From Gnetum montanum (Eukaryota > Streptophyta > Gnetopsida > Gnetales > Gnetaceae): a stretch of 64,000 bases of DNA. Below are positions 47,612 through 57,110 of the stretch, piece after piece (position 1 is the stretch's first letter; each line of letters starts with the position of its first letter). Where the stretch lies: positions 130,373 to 194,372 of the forward strand of contig MNCI01020774.1 in the NCBI GenBank assembly GCA_015680685.1, read 5' to 3'. Below the pieces are notes generated by a model that saw only the letters and a program-made list of their open reading frames with translations, was not told the origin of the DNA and searched no databases. Position numbers and translations under genes: made by a program.

Positions 47612-47660
47612 CGCGATATCGCATGGGCCGCGATATCGCATCCATCGTGATATTGCAGTC
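47612..47660 (+). promoter_or_regulatory. GATATCGC palindrome cluster in the C 5' LTR
   Basis: GCGATATCGC twice, 9 bases apart, followed by CGTGATATTGC, all within 50 bases and about 20-60 bases upstream of the TATA box. The 3' LTR (55432-55492) and an internal site (51905-51970) carry the same kind of cluster. It could be a protein-binding array, which is inference. Confidence 0.5.
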
Positions 47661-47672
47661 TGCCGCAATGTC

Positions 47673-47680
47673 TATAAATA
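47673..47680 (+). promoter_or_regulatory. LTR TATA box of element C
   Basis: GTCTATAAATAAGAAG. The same box is in the 3' LTR at 55509-55516. Confidence 0.7.
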
Positions 47681-48407
47681 AGAAGTAGCTCTCCCTTGTT
47701 TCATAATTAGAGTTTAGATTGTAGTGAAACTCTGGCAGTTTGATCCCTCCAGAGTTAGATTATTTTTCCAGTGTCTGCCCGCAGTGTCGTGAATGTAATT
47801 GTATGGCATTCTTTATTTGAGTGTGACGTACTTGAACACGCACATGACCAACAATAAAGATCGAGATTACTTCATCATTGTAGCATTCACTTTGCTATTT
47901 ATTTGTTTGTTTATTTATTTAATTGTTATTTACTATTTTCTCTCTCACCCTTAAACTCCTAGAATGCAGAACAAGTACGACTTAATTACAAGCATTTAAG
48001 TGTGACTACTTGGTATCCCAGTGGCGTACCTAGGATCTACGCTTGGTAATCCCAGTGTTAGTCATGCACAAGGTCCAAGATGTATACGGATGATCAAGGA
48101 ATTGTCTGCTCATCGCACTTAGGCTAGATTAGAATTTCTTACCTTTTCCTCCTAGCTTAGCTTAGTTAATATTATTTCCCAATGCCTTCAAGAGTAGCAT
48201 TAGAATTAGGAACACATCATACACATCACTCTGGACTAAACCATACGTGAAAAAGCTCATAACTAGTCCAAGTGGGAAGACAGTGAACTGCAACCTAAGG
48301 TTAACGATCTAGGTTCCACAGCTAGTCCATCTGCGGAGTTTGACTGGATCACGCGTGCTACGCTCGTTTCGTATGGTTGAGTGTAGGGGTACCTCGCCAC
48401 TCATCAT

Positions 48408-48425
48408 TGGCATCATTGCCGGGGA
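48408..48425 (+). promoter_or_regulatory. Primer-binding site of element C, tRNA-Asp type
   Basis: TGGCATCATTGCCGGGGA, one base after the LTR, differs from the tRNA-Asp consensus TGGCGCCGTTGCCGGGGA at three positions, all transitions. Confidence 0.9.
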
Positions 48426-48537
48426 CGGTGCTAGTTATCTAGATTAGTTATATCATACAAGGTCGCTGTAAAGAACTTAACGATATATCTCTTAGAAAGA
48501 AGTAATTATAAAAATTCACATAAATTCACACACAACA

Positions 48538-49323
48538 ATGCCTCTCCTACAAGAGCACAATAATGCCACAGTTAGTGAGGAAGTTCATTGGAGGACCAAC
48601 GAACTATATGATAATGAAGATTGGAGTATACAACCTGAGGTAGGGGTTTCTTATAAACATGAACAAAAAAAATGTCATCCCAACACACGAAAGCCTAACT
48701 TACCTGATGACGATGAACCCCCACTGGCCACTACAAGCTTAACGAAAATACAGGAGGCTGTTCGAATCTCACGTAGGCATCGTAAAGAGAGTCGTCTACC
48801 CAGGTTCGATTTAAACAATTTTCCTAAATTTTTAGGAGGCTATGACTTAGATCCACATCAACATTTACAAGCCTTCTACGATGCCTACACATGGAATAAC
48901 ATTGATAACGGTTGGCAAAAACTTCAGCTCCTTCCTATGACACTCATTGACCAAGCAAAAGTATGGTATAGACCGTTAAAACCAAATTCAATACGATGCT
49001 GGTCAACAATGGTAGAAGTCTTTAACAAAAAATATCAAACCTATGCAAGAGTGTCTGCCTTGAGGAAACAAATCCAAGAATGGAAACAAGCAAAACACGA
49101 ACCCTTGAACATGGCCTTAGAAAGATATTATGTACTATTAAACAACTGTCCAAGCCATGGGTTTTCCGAGGAAAGGCTAATGTACCATATCATTGATGGG
49201 CTACGTAATGAAACAAGAGAAACCTTAGGAGTGTATGCCCAAGGTCAACTATACGATCTACAAACCCATCAAATCCAAGAGCTTATTAAGCGGGTAGCAA
49301 AAGAAGAAGGAGAATTAGCTTGA
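48538..49323 (+). CDS. gag: gag-like protein of element C (261 aa, open)
   Basis: ATG at 48538 follows a ~110-base leader. The ORF is uninterrupted to TGA at 49321. The first ~85 residues are polar. The retrotransposon-gag domain spans about 90-245: LPRFDLNNFPKFLGGYDLDP, HQHLQAFYDAY, WQKLQLLPMTLIDQAKVWY, IRCWSTMVEVFNKKYQTY, RKQIQEWKQ, and GLRNETRETLGVYAQGQLYD. It likely forms the particle. Similar, decayed gags are in elements 1 and 2. The frame may originally have run further, since gag-like sequence with stops continues to about 49540. Confidence 0.9.
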   Translation: MPLLQEHNNATVSEEVHWRTNELYDNEDWSIQPEVGVSYKHEQKKCHPNTRKPNLPDDDEPPLATTSLTKIQEAVRISRRHRKESRLPRFDLNNFPKFLGGYDLDPHQHLQAFYDAYTWNNIDNGWQKLQLLPMTLIDQAKVWYRPLKPNSIRCWSTMVEVFNKKYQTYARVSALRKQIQEWKQAKHEPLNMALERYYVLLNNCPSHGFSEERLMYHIIDGLRNETRETLGVYAQGQLYDLQTHQIQELIKRVAKEEGELA

Positions 49324-49689
49324 TGGGAGAGTGTTGAAAAACATCAATGAGACTAAAATCTTAACTTAACAAAGGTCCACGATCATAAAAAGGAGAAATC
49401 AACAAATATCAAGGTGGAAACATCATCTTTGCCAATACAACAATCGTTAGAAGAAGCTGAGGCAAAGATCAATAAGATGTTGGATTGGATGTATCAAAAG
49501 TGTGGAGAATGTGTCAACAACATTGGGATAGAGTTTTGACAACCTAAGAAGTAGTACGAAAAATTAGACATTCGGAAAAGAAGAATGAAGGGAATAAACG
49601 CCCAACTGCCAATCATACGTATGAATGAAACATATTCCTGTACAATCACCCCAAGGGCTAATGCCCAATATTGTTACATTTACATGAGC

Positions 49690-50519
49690 ATTGGGGAAAC
49701 ACGCTACATCTAGAGTTCATACAGAGATACTGTGTTTGATCATAGTGGCAACAATCCCAGTCGTGGGGGAGACCACCCTTAGACTAGAGGCACCCTTCAT
49801 ATTTTCCGAATCTAAATGCTTATCACGTCCAACATCCTATTTCTCCAACTGGGCCACCACACTTTATCTCACCATAGTACTATTCTCCACAATACTATCA
49901 ACCCATACCTCCAACACAACCACCACCTTATGCATCCTATATTCCTCCTAAATTTCAAAATTCTCATCCTTTCCCTCCTTCCACAGTTTCACCAATTGTT
50001 CCTAAGGTGTTTGTGCCATAGCAACAGCCCATGAACAACACTTGTGCTACTCCTACTAACAGCAGTGAAAAGCCTCCTCAACATCCAAAGCGCCCCTTCT
50101 TTAAACATGGTCGTAAGAAGGGACAACATAATTTAGAGGCCACTGCATCTTCCAACCCAACACAAGTCCCACATTGTGGTGCACCCTTATCTTTGAACCC
50201 AACACCTCATGTAACTTCATCAAGGCCACCAACTTACACTCCAACAACCATAAGGCCCAATGAACACAACCACGGGAGGCATCCACCTAATCCTTACATA
50301 CCATCTAATGGTCACAAATACCATAGTGGGTCAACTCATTATCTGGGAACTACATCGTATAAAGTGCCGCACTATGCTTATCATAATGAAGTGTGTGAAC
50401 CCCGAGGGGATAAGTATGACCGGGCCCCAATACTTTCAACATGCAAGGATCCTCATCTTCCATTTATTAATCCTTGCCATCCTCAACCGATTAGTTATGG
50501 GGGATATCCCCCATTCTAA
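49690..50519 (+). pseudogene. Proline-rich continuation after gag in element C
   Basis: A single frame reads a Pro/Tyr/Gln-rich protein: HPISPTGPPHFISP, YYSPQYYQPIPPTQPPPYAS and YIPPKFQNSHPFPPSTVSP. After TAG stops in place of likely CAG codons it is open from 50031 to 50519 (RPFFKHGRKKGQHN, SRPPTYTPTTIRPN, PQPISYGGYPPF, then TAA). No known domain. It may be the C-terminal part of the gag protein or a separate linker. Overlapping frames (49691-49951, 50260-50535) are shadows. Confidence 0.6.
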
Positions 50520-51899
50520 TAACAAGCACGATTAATAAATATTTTTCATTTTCTTTGATTTTACAACTTTTTGTTTTCCAATTTTTCATTTTTCAACTTT
50601 TTGTTTATCTTTTTATCTTTTTTATGTTTTTGTCTTTTTACGTTTTTGTAAGTAATCTCATATATGAATAAAACATTCATGTGGATCATTGGTTGAGGTG
50701 TGTTCTATGTTATTAAGTCATGAGTGATCAATTATTTGGAACAGTGAGCTCATTACACCCACTCATCCATTCTACAAATAAGAGGTTCTATCCGAGGGTA
50801 CAATGATATTCTTGAAAGTTTTAAACTTAACATGAATTTTGTCTTCATTGTACCTAGAATGAAGAAGGATGAACCAAGAGGGAATGATAAGGGTGTGACA
50901 TCAAGGGGACTTGCGGATTCTCTTTGGTAATGACTGTGGGTGTTATCATGCAATGTGGTCATACTAAGATCCTTGTAGATCTAATGAAAAATGGGAGTAA
51001 GAGTAATCAAAAGGGCACTCAAAATCAAACGTTGTTCTAGGGGTCCCACTGGAAAGACATGCACCCATGCCTAAAGGTTGGCGGATTCTCTGGATTCAGT
51101 AAAGTGAAAAAAAAAAGAAAAAAAAAACGAAGTGCCATAAAATTAAAATCACTCCTCCCTTGTACTAAACGCCAAGGATCGTACGCCTTGTTGTTCTAGT
51201 ATTCTCATAGTTGCTCGTCATGGGATGAAACAATGCGATGCCACTAATTAGAGGAATGGGCTTGGTCCTGATCTTGGAATGATGGGTTAATGACACTTTA
51301 ATCATGTTTTACACAAAGGATTCATTGTGCCCTGGGTCAGTTACCTCATGTCCCAATCTCTACAATCCCTTTCTATAATTCATCTCATCTCACTGTTCGT
51401 GTAATTGTAGCTCGTGTCCCATGTAGCATAGAATTTTCATCTCATTCTGGTGATATTTACATGTGTGTGTTTTCTGTAGTTAGTGTGGATTACCTTTAAA
51501 CCTTCTAGTGCCCACAGACACTTTAAGTGTGGTTACACAAGGGCATAATAGGTTGAAACCTGCTTTGGGGAGGACCCACTTGTGTAATTTTTTGTAATCT
51601 TCACTGATTCTCTAGCTCAAACACACAATTTCTCACCCTCAGCTTAATTTTTCAATTGATTTTCCTTCCCTACCATTATCCCTCTAAATTTTAACATTCC
51701 AATGTACTATTACATTTCCTTTTTTCGTAACCGCCAAATTTTTATTGCTAAATTTCACATCATTATCATTAAGAGTGCCTCTCGAATCAATGAAATTACC
51801 CTAGGATATCTTAATACTTGCCCATGTCCTCAATTTCCAACATTAATTTCAAGAAAATCATTAAAAAATTCGGTATTTTTCATGTGTCTCACATCACTA
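50520..51899 (+). other. Element C non-coding spacer with T-rich tract
   Basis: It starts with ~110 bases of repeated CTTTTT, CATTTT and TTTGTTTT words (50540-50650). No pol domain is found on either strand, although this is where pol would lie in elements 1 and 2. A 15-base A-rich run lies at 51110-51128. Confidence 0.7.
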
Positions 51900-51994
51900 G
51901 GGATGAGATAGCGTGTACGCGATATCACGTCCCACATGATATCGCATACGCGATGTACTGTACACGATATAGTGTCCTATTTATGTATAAATAG
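51900..51994 (+). promoter_or_regulatory. Internal LTR-like promoter region of element C
   Basis: It contains ACGCGATATCACGTCCCAC, ATGATATCGCATACGCGAT and ACACGATATAGTGTCC, then GTATAAATAGGAACCCC (TATA box 51986-51993) and CTGCCGCAACA. The order (GATATCGC cluster, TATA, CCGCAA) mirrors the LTR U3, most like the 3' LTR. It lies 470 bases upstream of the second ORF and could drive it. Confidence 0.6.
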
Positions 51995-52462
51995 GAACCC
52001 CTGCCGCAACACTTAGCATAATTTTGCCATTCACGCAGGGGGAGTTTTTGAAATTTTTCTCTATGGCTTGTAATTGCGTTACCCTTGCTTTTTCACTCAT
52101 ATCTCGCTCACTAGTGCTCCGATTTTAATCCTGTTTGAACCTACTTGAACCTGGAGTGTTTAGTTTAGTCGTGGAGGAGAGACACTTACCGAAAGTGCTT
52201 AACATTTTTGAAATTTATCATCGTCCAAAGGACATAAATTAGGGTAATTAACACTAACACTTAGAATAATTGTGCCAAAAATCATATGACCTTAGGTACA
52301 CCGGGAGATTAAAATAAAAACCACCTAAGTCACAAGACCCATTATTACATTTTTCGGGCACGATCACACGTTATAACATAAGATCTTCAATTAAGGCAAG
52401 TAGTAAGGTATAAATTGACTTTGAAAATAACCTTACTAATGCTTGATCCGTGTGATTGTAGA
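51995..52462 (+). other. Putative leader of the second ORF of element C
   Basis: No coding signal. It has a purine-rich CAGGGGGAG stretch near 52037 and GTGGAGGAGAGAC near 52171. I found no LTR end or primer site here, so this is not simply a nested LTR. Confidence 0.4.
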
Positions 52463-55252
52463 ATGACCCTGAAACATGCACAACCAGAGGGTTCTGTTCA
52501 AGGTGAAGCGAAACAATCTCGGAGAGGTGGAAGACAAGGCCCTGCCGAACAACATACAAAATAGGAGGTGCAATCATTCAGCATCCATCAAGAAGAACCT
52601 CCTACTAGACGATCTGAGCAGGCAGAAGGAGGTGCTGCTGCTATGCCTGAACCGGGACAACAACTCACATTGCCCCCGGAGTGTGTTCAAGCTATCCGTG
52701 AGAAGTCCACATTCGCTGTGATGATTATGGAGCTAAACTTCGAATCTTTTGTAGAGTTCACTCCTAAGGCTGTTAGGGATCACCTCAAGTGGTCTTCCTT
52801 ATGGCCTGTCCTCTCTAAAAGCGATTCCTGGTACTTAGCTGAAACATACCAGTTCTGGCACAATAGGGAGCAAGGCACCACAGTTAACATTTGTGGTGTG
52901 ACAGTTGATTTCTCTGCATAAGCTATTTCAGAAGTGTTAAACGATCTGAACATGGGGCCTCATGTTTCTTGGTTATCTACCCATTTAGACCCTGATGTGT
53001 AAAAGGATTGGTTAGGAAAGGCTTATGGCAAAGATAAAGCTTTTGGAGAATTGATGACAGAAGAGAGAGTTTATTTCAAAATTGGAACTTATCACCTCTT
53101 TCCCACAAAGGGCCTCAAAAGAATATCAATGTATGCAGCTAGAGGATGTGCAGTGTTGATGGGAAAGGTTAACACTAACCTTCCCCATCTATATTTGACA
53201 GAGATCCTAAGGTGATTTGAAGAATGGAAGTTAGGGAAGATGGCGTTGCCCTTCCCCTATCTTATCAGAAAACTATGCTAACGGGCTGGCATTCGGGGGT
53301 ACACTAATGATGTCCTCTAAAAAGCCCAGAATTCTTCTTATGCTAAATTGTTAAAGGCATCAACTCCAAGAAAGAGCACTGGCAAAGGGCTAAGTCCAGA
53401 TGAAGAAGAAGAATAGATGACTAGACCACCTGCAACTCAACTTGTAGGACCCAGTCAACCACCAACCACAGGTCCCAGCCAACAACAAGAAGTAGGGCCT
53501 AGCACAGGTCAGGATCAACTACCACCGTCGCAACACTACAAACCGTCAATGAGCCATCTAAGGACCATCGCTGAGACAGTCAATTGGGGAAGTCATGATG
53601 ATGCAAACCTCTTCCACGTCATCGATGATGTCAATCAGCCTACTATTTCATTAGATCGCACAAGGGGTGAACTATCAATTCAAACAAGAGGAGGGGAAAG
53701 CATATGGTCACAACAGATCTCAGGAAACATGGCATCTTTTTAAGTGCAGTTAGAGACTGGTGAAGGGGCCACTGTGGTGGTCATACAACACTAGAATTTC
53801 GCGGGAGCTGCAGAAGTGATTGTAGATCACATCAAAGAATCTTTCAATGTACCTATTGTGCCACTGGTAGATCTCTCAGGAGCACAAGATGCTCAAACTC
53901 TTGCTAGGACCTCAATGACTTCTGTAGAACATGAGGATGCACTTGATAGATTGCTTTAAATAGGGCAAGTGATGACGTCCTTGTTTGACATCCCCCAGGA
54001 TGTAACAACAATTCAATCAGACCTCATTTCCACAAAGGGGAAGCTAGTCATATCCGAAGTAAGGGCCAAGCATGTTGAAGAAAAAGTGCAAAAATTACAA
54101 GAGCAGCTCGTAGCCTTACAAGCAGCACAACAAGATCCTCTATAATTTGTTCCCGCAGACCAGCTAGAAAATTTTAGAATGGAGCAACTAGCAAAATTAA
54201 TAGCAAAGAATAAGAAGGTGGTAGGAGAAAAGGAGACAATTGTTTGGGATGCCTCCGCATCACAGGCTCAAGCCCATGTGCATCTTAAGGCACTTAAGGC
54301 CTTAGAAGAAGAGCATAAGAAGTTGGTTCCAGATAACCGTCAGTTGACCTCTGTGGAGAAACAAAAGAATGTTCTTGATGAACACTTTCATCAGCTATGA
54401 GAACAATTCAATTGGATCAACCGAGATGTAAGCCGTTTATCCAGAGAGAATCAAACCCTCTCAATGGAGGAGGTATGCGCTATTCGCCAAAAATCAACAA
54501 TTGAGATAAGTGTATGGCAGAATGAGGCTAAATGACACGAGAAGCTAAAGGAGCATTTCCGTGATTAGGTGGGGATGTATAAACAAATCCTAGAGAAGGA
54601 GATCCATATGGCCAAGGCTCAAATCAACACTATCAGTGCTCAACACACTGATTGGAGGGCCATATTAGACACTTACACCTTCGCCCACCAAGTGAAAGTT
54701 AAAAATCAGGACCTGCAGATCCAGAACTTGATAAAATATATGGAGTTGGCAAACCTTTAATATGCCAACCTTGCCATGTTAATAGCAAGGCACCCAAGAA
54801 TAGAGCTTGAGCAGCAGGTAGCTTCCACCCATCTCAAATATGAGGTAGAATTTGCAAAACACAAGAAGCTGGTTGAAAAATTGGATGTTGCAAATTTTAA
54901 ACTCGAGGTGGTAAAAGCAAGCTACCAAGGACAGAAATATGTAGCAACCGACTTGGCTCGATGGCTAACATAGCTTCACAAATATAAAGACAAAGCCAGA
55001 GCCTATGAAGAGGAATGACAGGTGTTCGCGGCGTGGTATGTCAAAGCTAATCAAATGTTCCTACAACTACCTTGTCCATGGGAGGTGCCAACTCCATCAA
55101 ACATCAGAACACTCACATGGACGACACAAGATCCTCGGACCAAAGAGGAGAAGCTCTAGGCCATACTTCAACGCCATCAAGCTTCAAAGCCTGGAGCACA
55201 TGACAAAGGGAAAGAACCCATGGAGGAGCCACCGCCACCAGGAACTACATGA
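52463..55252 (+). pseudogene. Second ORF of element C (930-codon frame, coiled coil)
   Basis: One unshifted frame from ATG 52463 to TGA 55250, broken only by 18 nonsense codons, each derivable from CAA, CAG or CGA by C-to-T. N-terminal globular part (about residues 35-300): FESFVEFTPKAVRDHLKW, DSWYLAETYQFWHN and VNICGVTVDFSA, which recall the plant 'transposase-32/mobile-domain-like' proteins of non-autonomous retroelements (tentative). Then a Pro/Gln-rich linker (QLVGPSQPPTTGPSQQQEVG) and a long heptad-like coiled coil (VEEKVQKLQEQLVALQAAQ, LKALKALEEEHKKLV). The C-terminal motif is LPCPWEV, DPRTKEEK and a PPPPGT end. Element E keeps the same C-terminus. No catalytic domain seen. Confidence 0.8.
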
Positions 55253-55410
55253 GTTCCCATTTTTTGTAGTTGTAGCATTTTTTCTGTGTTGTGTCTTTCC
55301 ACATTGTAGAATTATTTTATTTTATTTTTTTTAGTTAATAATCCCATACCTATCCACTGTGTAATCAATGGAACTTGTTCTCTTTGTAACTTGAGAACGA
55401 GTTCTTATTT

Positions 55411-55423
55411 AGTCGTGGGGGTA
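55411..55423 (+). other. Polypurine tract of element C
   Basis: AGTCGTGGGGGTA immediately before the 3' LTR (TGATGGGACG). The identical TAGTCGTGGGGGTA precedes the E LTR on the minus strand. Confidence 0.9.
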
Positions 55424-56082
55424 TGATGGGACGCGATATTGCATGGGCTACGATATCACGTCTTCCCTATGATATCGCGTACATGATATCGCAGTCCACC
55501 ACAATGTCTATAAATAAGAAGCAGCTCTCCCTTGTTTCACAATTAGAGTTTAGATTGTAGTGAAACTCTGGCAGTTTGATCCCTCCAAAGTTAGATTATT
55601 TTTCCAGTGTCTACCCGCAGTGTGGTGAATGTAATTGTANCGCGGAACGAGTACGACTTGATTACGAGCATTTAAGTGTGACTACTTGGTATCCCAGTGG
55701 CGTACCTAAGATCTGCGCTTGGTAATCCTAGTGGTAGTCATGCACGAGGTCCAAGATGTGTATGGATGATCAAGGAATTGTCTGCTCGTCGCACTTAGGC
55801 TAGATTAGAATTTCTTACCTTTTCCTCCTAGCTTAGCTTAGTTAATATTATTTCCCACTACCTTCAGGAGTAGCGTTAGAATTAGGAATACATCATACAC
55901 CTCACTCTGGACTAAACCATACGTGACAAAGCTAATAACTAGTCCAAGTGGGAAGACAGTGAACTGCAACCTAAGGTTAACGATCTAGGTGCCACAGCTA
56001 GTCCGTCTGCGGAGTTCAACCAAATCACACGTGCTACGCTCGTTTCGTATGGTTGAGTGTAGGGGTACCTTGCCACTCATCA
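55424..56082 (+). repeat. 3' LTR of element C
   Basis: Pairs with 47604-48406, mostly transition differences. It has a single N at 55640, where about 150 bases present in the 5' LTR (roughly 47815-47960) are absent. TATA box at 55509-55516. Ends CATCA, followed by CCTAG. Confidence 0.97.
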
Positions 56083-56559
56083 CCTAGGCTTTTATCTTTG
56101 TTTTTCTAATAAATATGAATTGTTCATGCTTGTAACTAGAGAGAGTTGAAAGAGGAGATGTTATGAATTTCATGTGTGAACTTGAGTAAGAGAACAAAGA
56201 ACACATTAAATGAGTACATGGATGTTGTAGGTTTAAGTTCAATTATGTAGGCCTATGTATTATAGTCCTACTTCTGAGTTGAGATCTTAGTTCTAGGTTG
56301 TGGAAGATATTCTCTAATAGTTGTGTCTTACATTGAGAACAATCATTTTCTGATTGTAGAGCCTCTTTCTCTGCAACATTATTGAGTGTTTTGAGAGGTT
56401 TTGGATGGTTTGTGAGTTTTGAAAACCCTATTGTAATCTCTCTTTTGAATAATTGAAGATAGCTAGTTTTCTTGTTTTCTAGAAAATAATGTATCATTTC
56501 ATAATATCTTGATTTAGTATTTCAAGGTGATTTAATATTGGAGTGAACCTACTCCACAA
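56083..56559 (+). repeat. 3' LTR of element B, right piece
   Basis: Resumes with CCTAGGCTTTTATC, parallel to CCTAGGTTTTCTTC at 41937 of the 5' LTR, and runs through CATGCTTGTAACTAGAGAG to GGAGTGAACCTACTCCACAA. The following GTCAA completes the duplication of B. Confidence 0.95.
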
Positions 56560-57110
56560 GTCAAAGATACTAATAAAAATCTCATCTATTTTCTTCATAC
56601 CATGATTCATAAAATCCAACATAATGGGTACATTCAACTATCCCATGCTCTTTGGGTCTACAATACCACTTTTTGTGTAGCTACTGGTCATACCCCATAT
56701 TTTCTAACCTCTAGTTCTGAGGTAGTCTTCCCAATTGAGCTTCATATTTCATCTCTCCATGTTGCTATTCATGATTGGTATTTAGATCACAATAATAACC
56801 ATATGCAATGCATTAAGTTGAATCTTATTGAAGAACAATGATAAGCTACTCTTTAACATCTACATGAACATTAAATAGATATTCAACATCATCACTCTAC
56901 ACATATCAGAATCAACAAGATTCATAAAAGTGATTTATTCCTTTGCCATTTTCCAAACTCCAAAGATAAGAAGTTCTCCCCCAACTAGCAAGATCTTTTT
57001 CTAGTGGTTCAATCTATGCAAATGATGCTTATATTCTATTTTATTTGGAAGGACATTAGTTTCCAGATACCGTTAACAAAAGCTTCCTAAGTGCTACTAT
57101 ATGTAGCTAG
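56560..57110 (+). pseudogene. A: gypsy integrase C-terminal part (resumes after B)
   Basis: Continues the frame cut at 41402: VKDTNKNLIYFLHTMIHKIQ, HALWVYNTTFCVATGHTPYF, SSEVVFPIELHISSL. Then, after stops near 56842, DAYILFYLEGH and FPDTVNKSFL, which match the integrase tail 'NAYIL.DLDG...P.PVN...L' of gypsy elements. Open from 56602 to 56841. Together with 41102-41402 this is one dead integrase. Confidence 0.85.

Larger units (their letters stand above)
47604..48406 (+). repeat. 5' LTR of element C
   Basis: 803 bp. U3 opens with two perfect GCGATATCGC palindromes (47612-47643) and a third, decayed copy. A TATA box TATAAATA lies at 47673-47680. R/U5 holds the long block shared with 1-502 and 55640-56082. 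The terminal inverted repeat is TGATG/CATCA. Confidence 0.97.
47604..56082 (+). mobile_element. Element C: non-autonomous LTR retrotransposon with two ORFs
   Basis: LTRs begin TGATG and end CATCA (47604-48406 and 55424-56082). A perfect CCTAG duplication flanks the element (47599-47603 and 56083-56087). A tRNA-Asp-type primer site and a polypurine tract are present. Contents: an intact 261-aa gag, a proline-rich frame, an LTR-like internal promoter region, and a 930-codon second frame. No protease, RT, RNase H or integrase occurs between the LTRs. It shares LTR ends, primer site, polypurine tract and gag with pol-bearing elements 1 and 2, its likely helpers. Confidence 0.95.
41403..56559 (+). 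mobile_element. Element B: Ty3/gypsy, itself split by element C
   Basis: Plus-strand element of about 6.7 kb once C (47604-56082) is set aside. 5' LTR 41403-42413, a methionine-tRNA-type primer site, gag with a zinc knuckle, protease, RT-RNase H, integrase, polypurine tract, and a 3' LTR in two pieces. The target duplication is GTCAA at 41398-41402 and 56560-56564, placed inside the integrase of element A. Reading frames carry scattered stops. A chromovirus-type affinity is suggested by the primer site and by the integrase C-terminus (GPFKIKAKI, then VFNVLDLMHYHG), but I see no chromodomain. Confidence 0.95.

Noticed and set aside
49691-50034. Pro/Ser/His-rich small ORFs in element C
   Set aside because: Out-of-frame readings of the proline-rich linker; the true frame is the one open at 50031-50519.
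55005-55334. 109-aa ORF at the end of element C
   Set aside because: Overlaps the second ORF in another frame. The second-ORF frame is supported by its match to element E.
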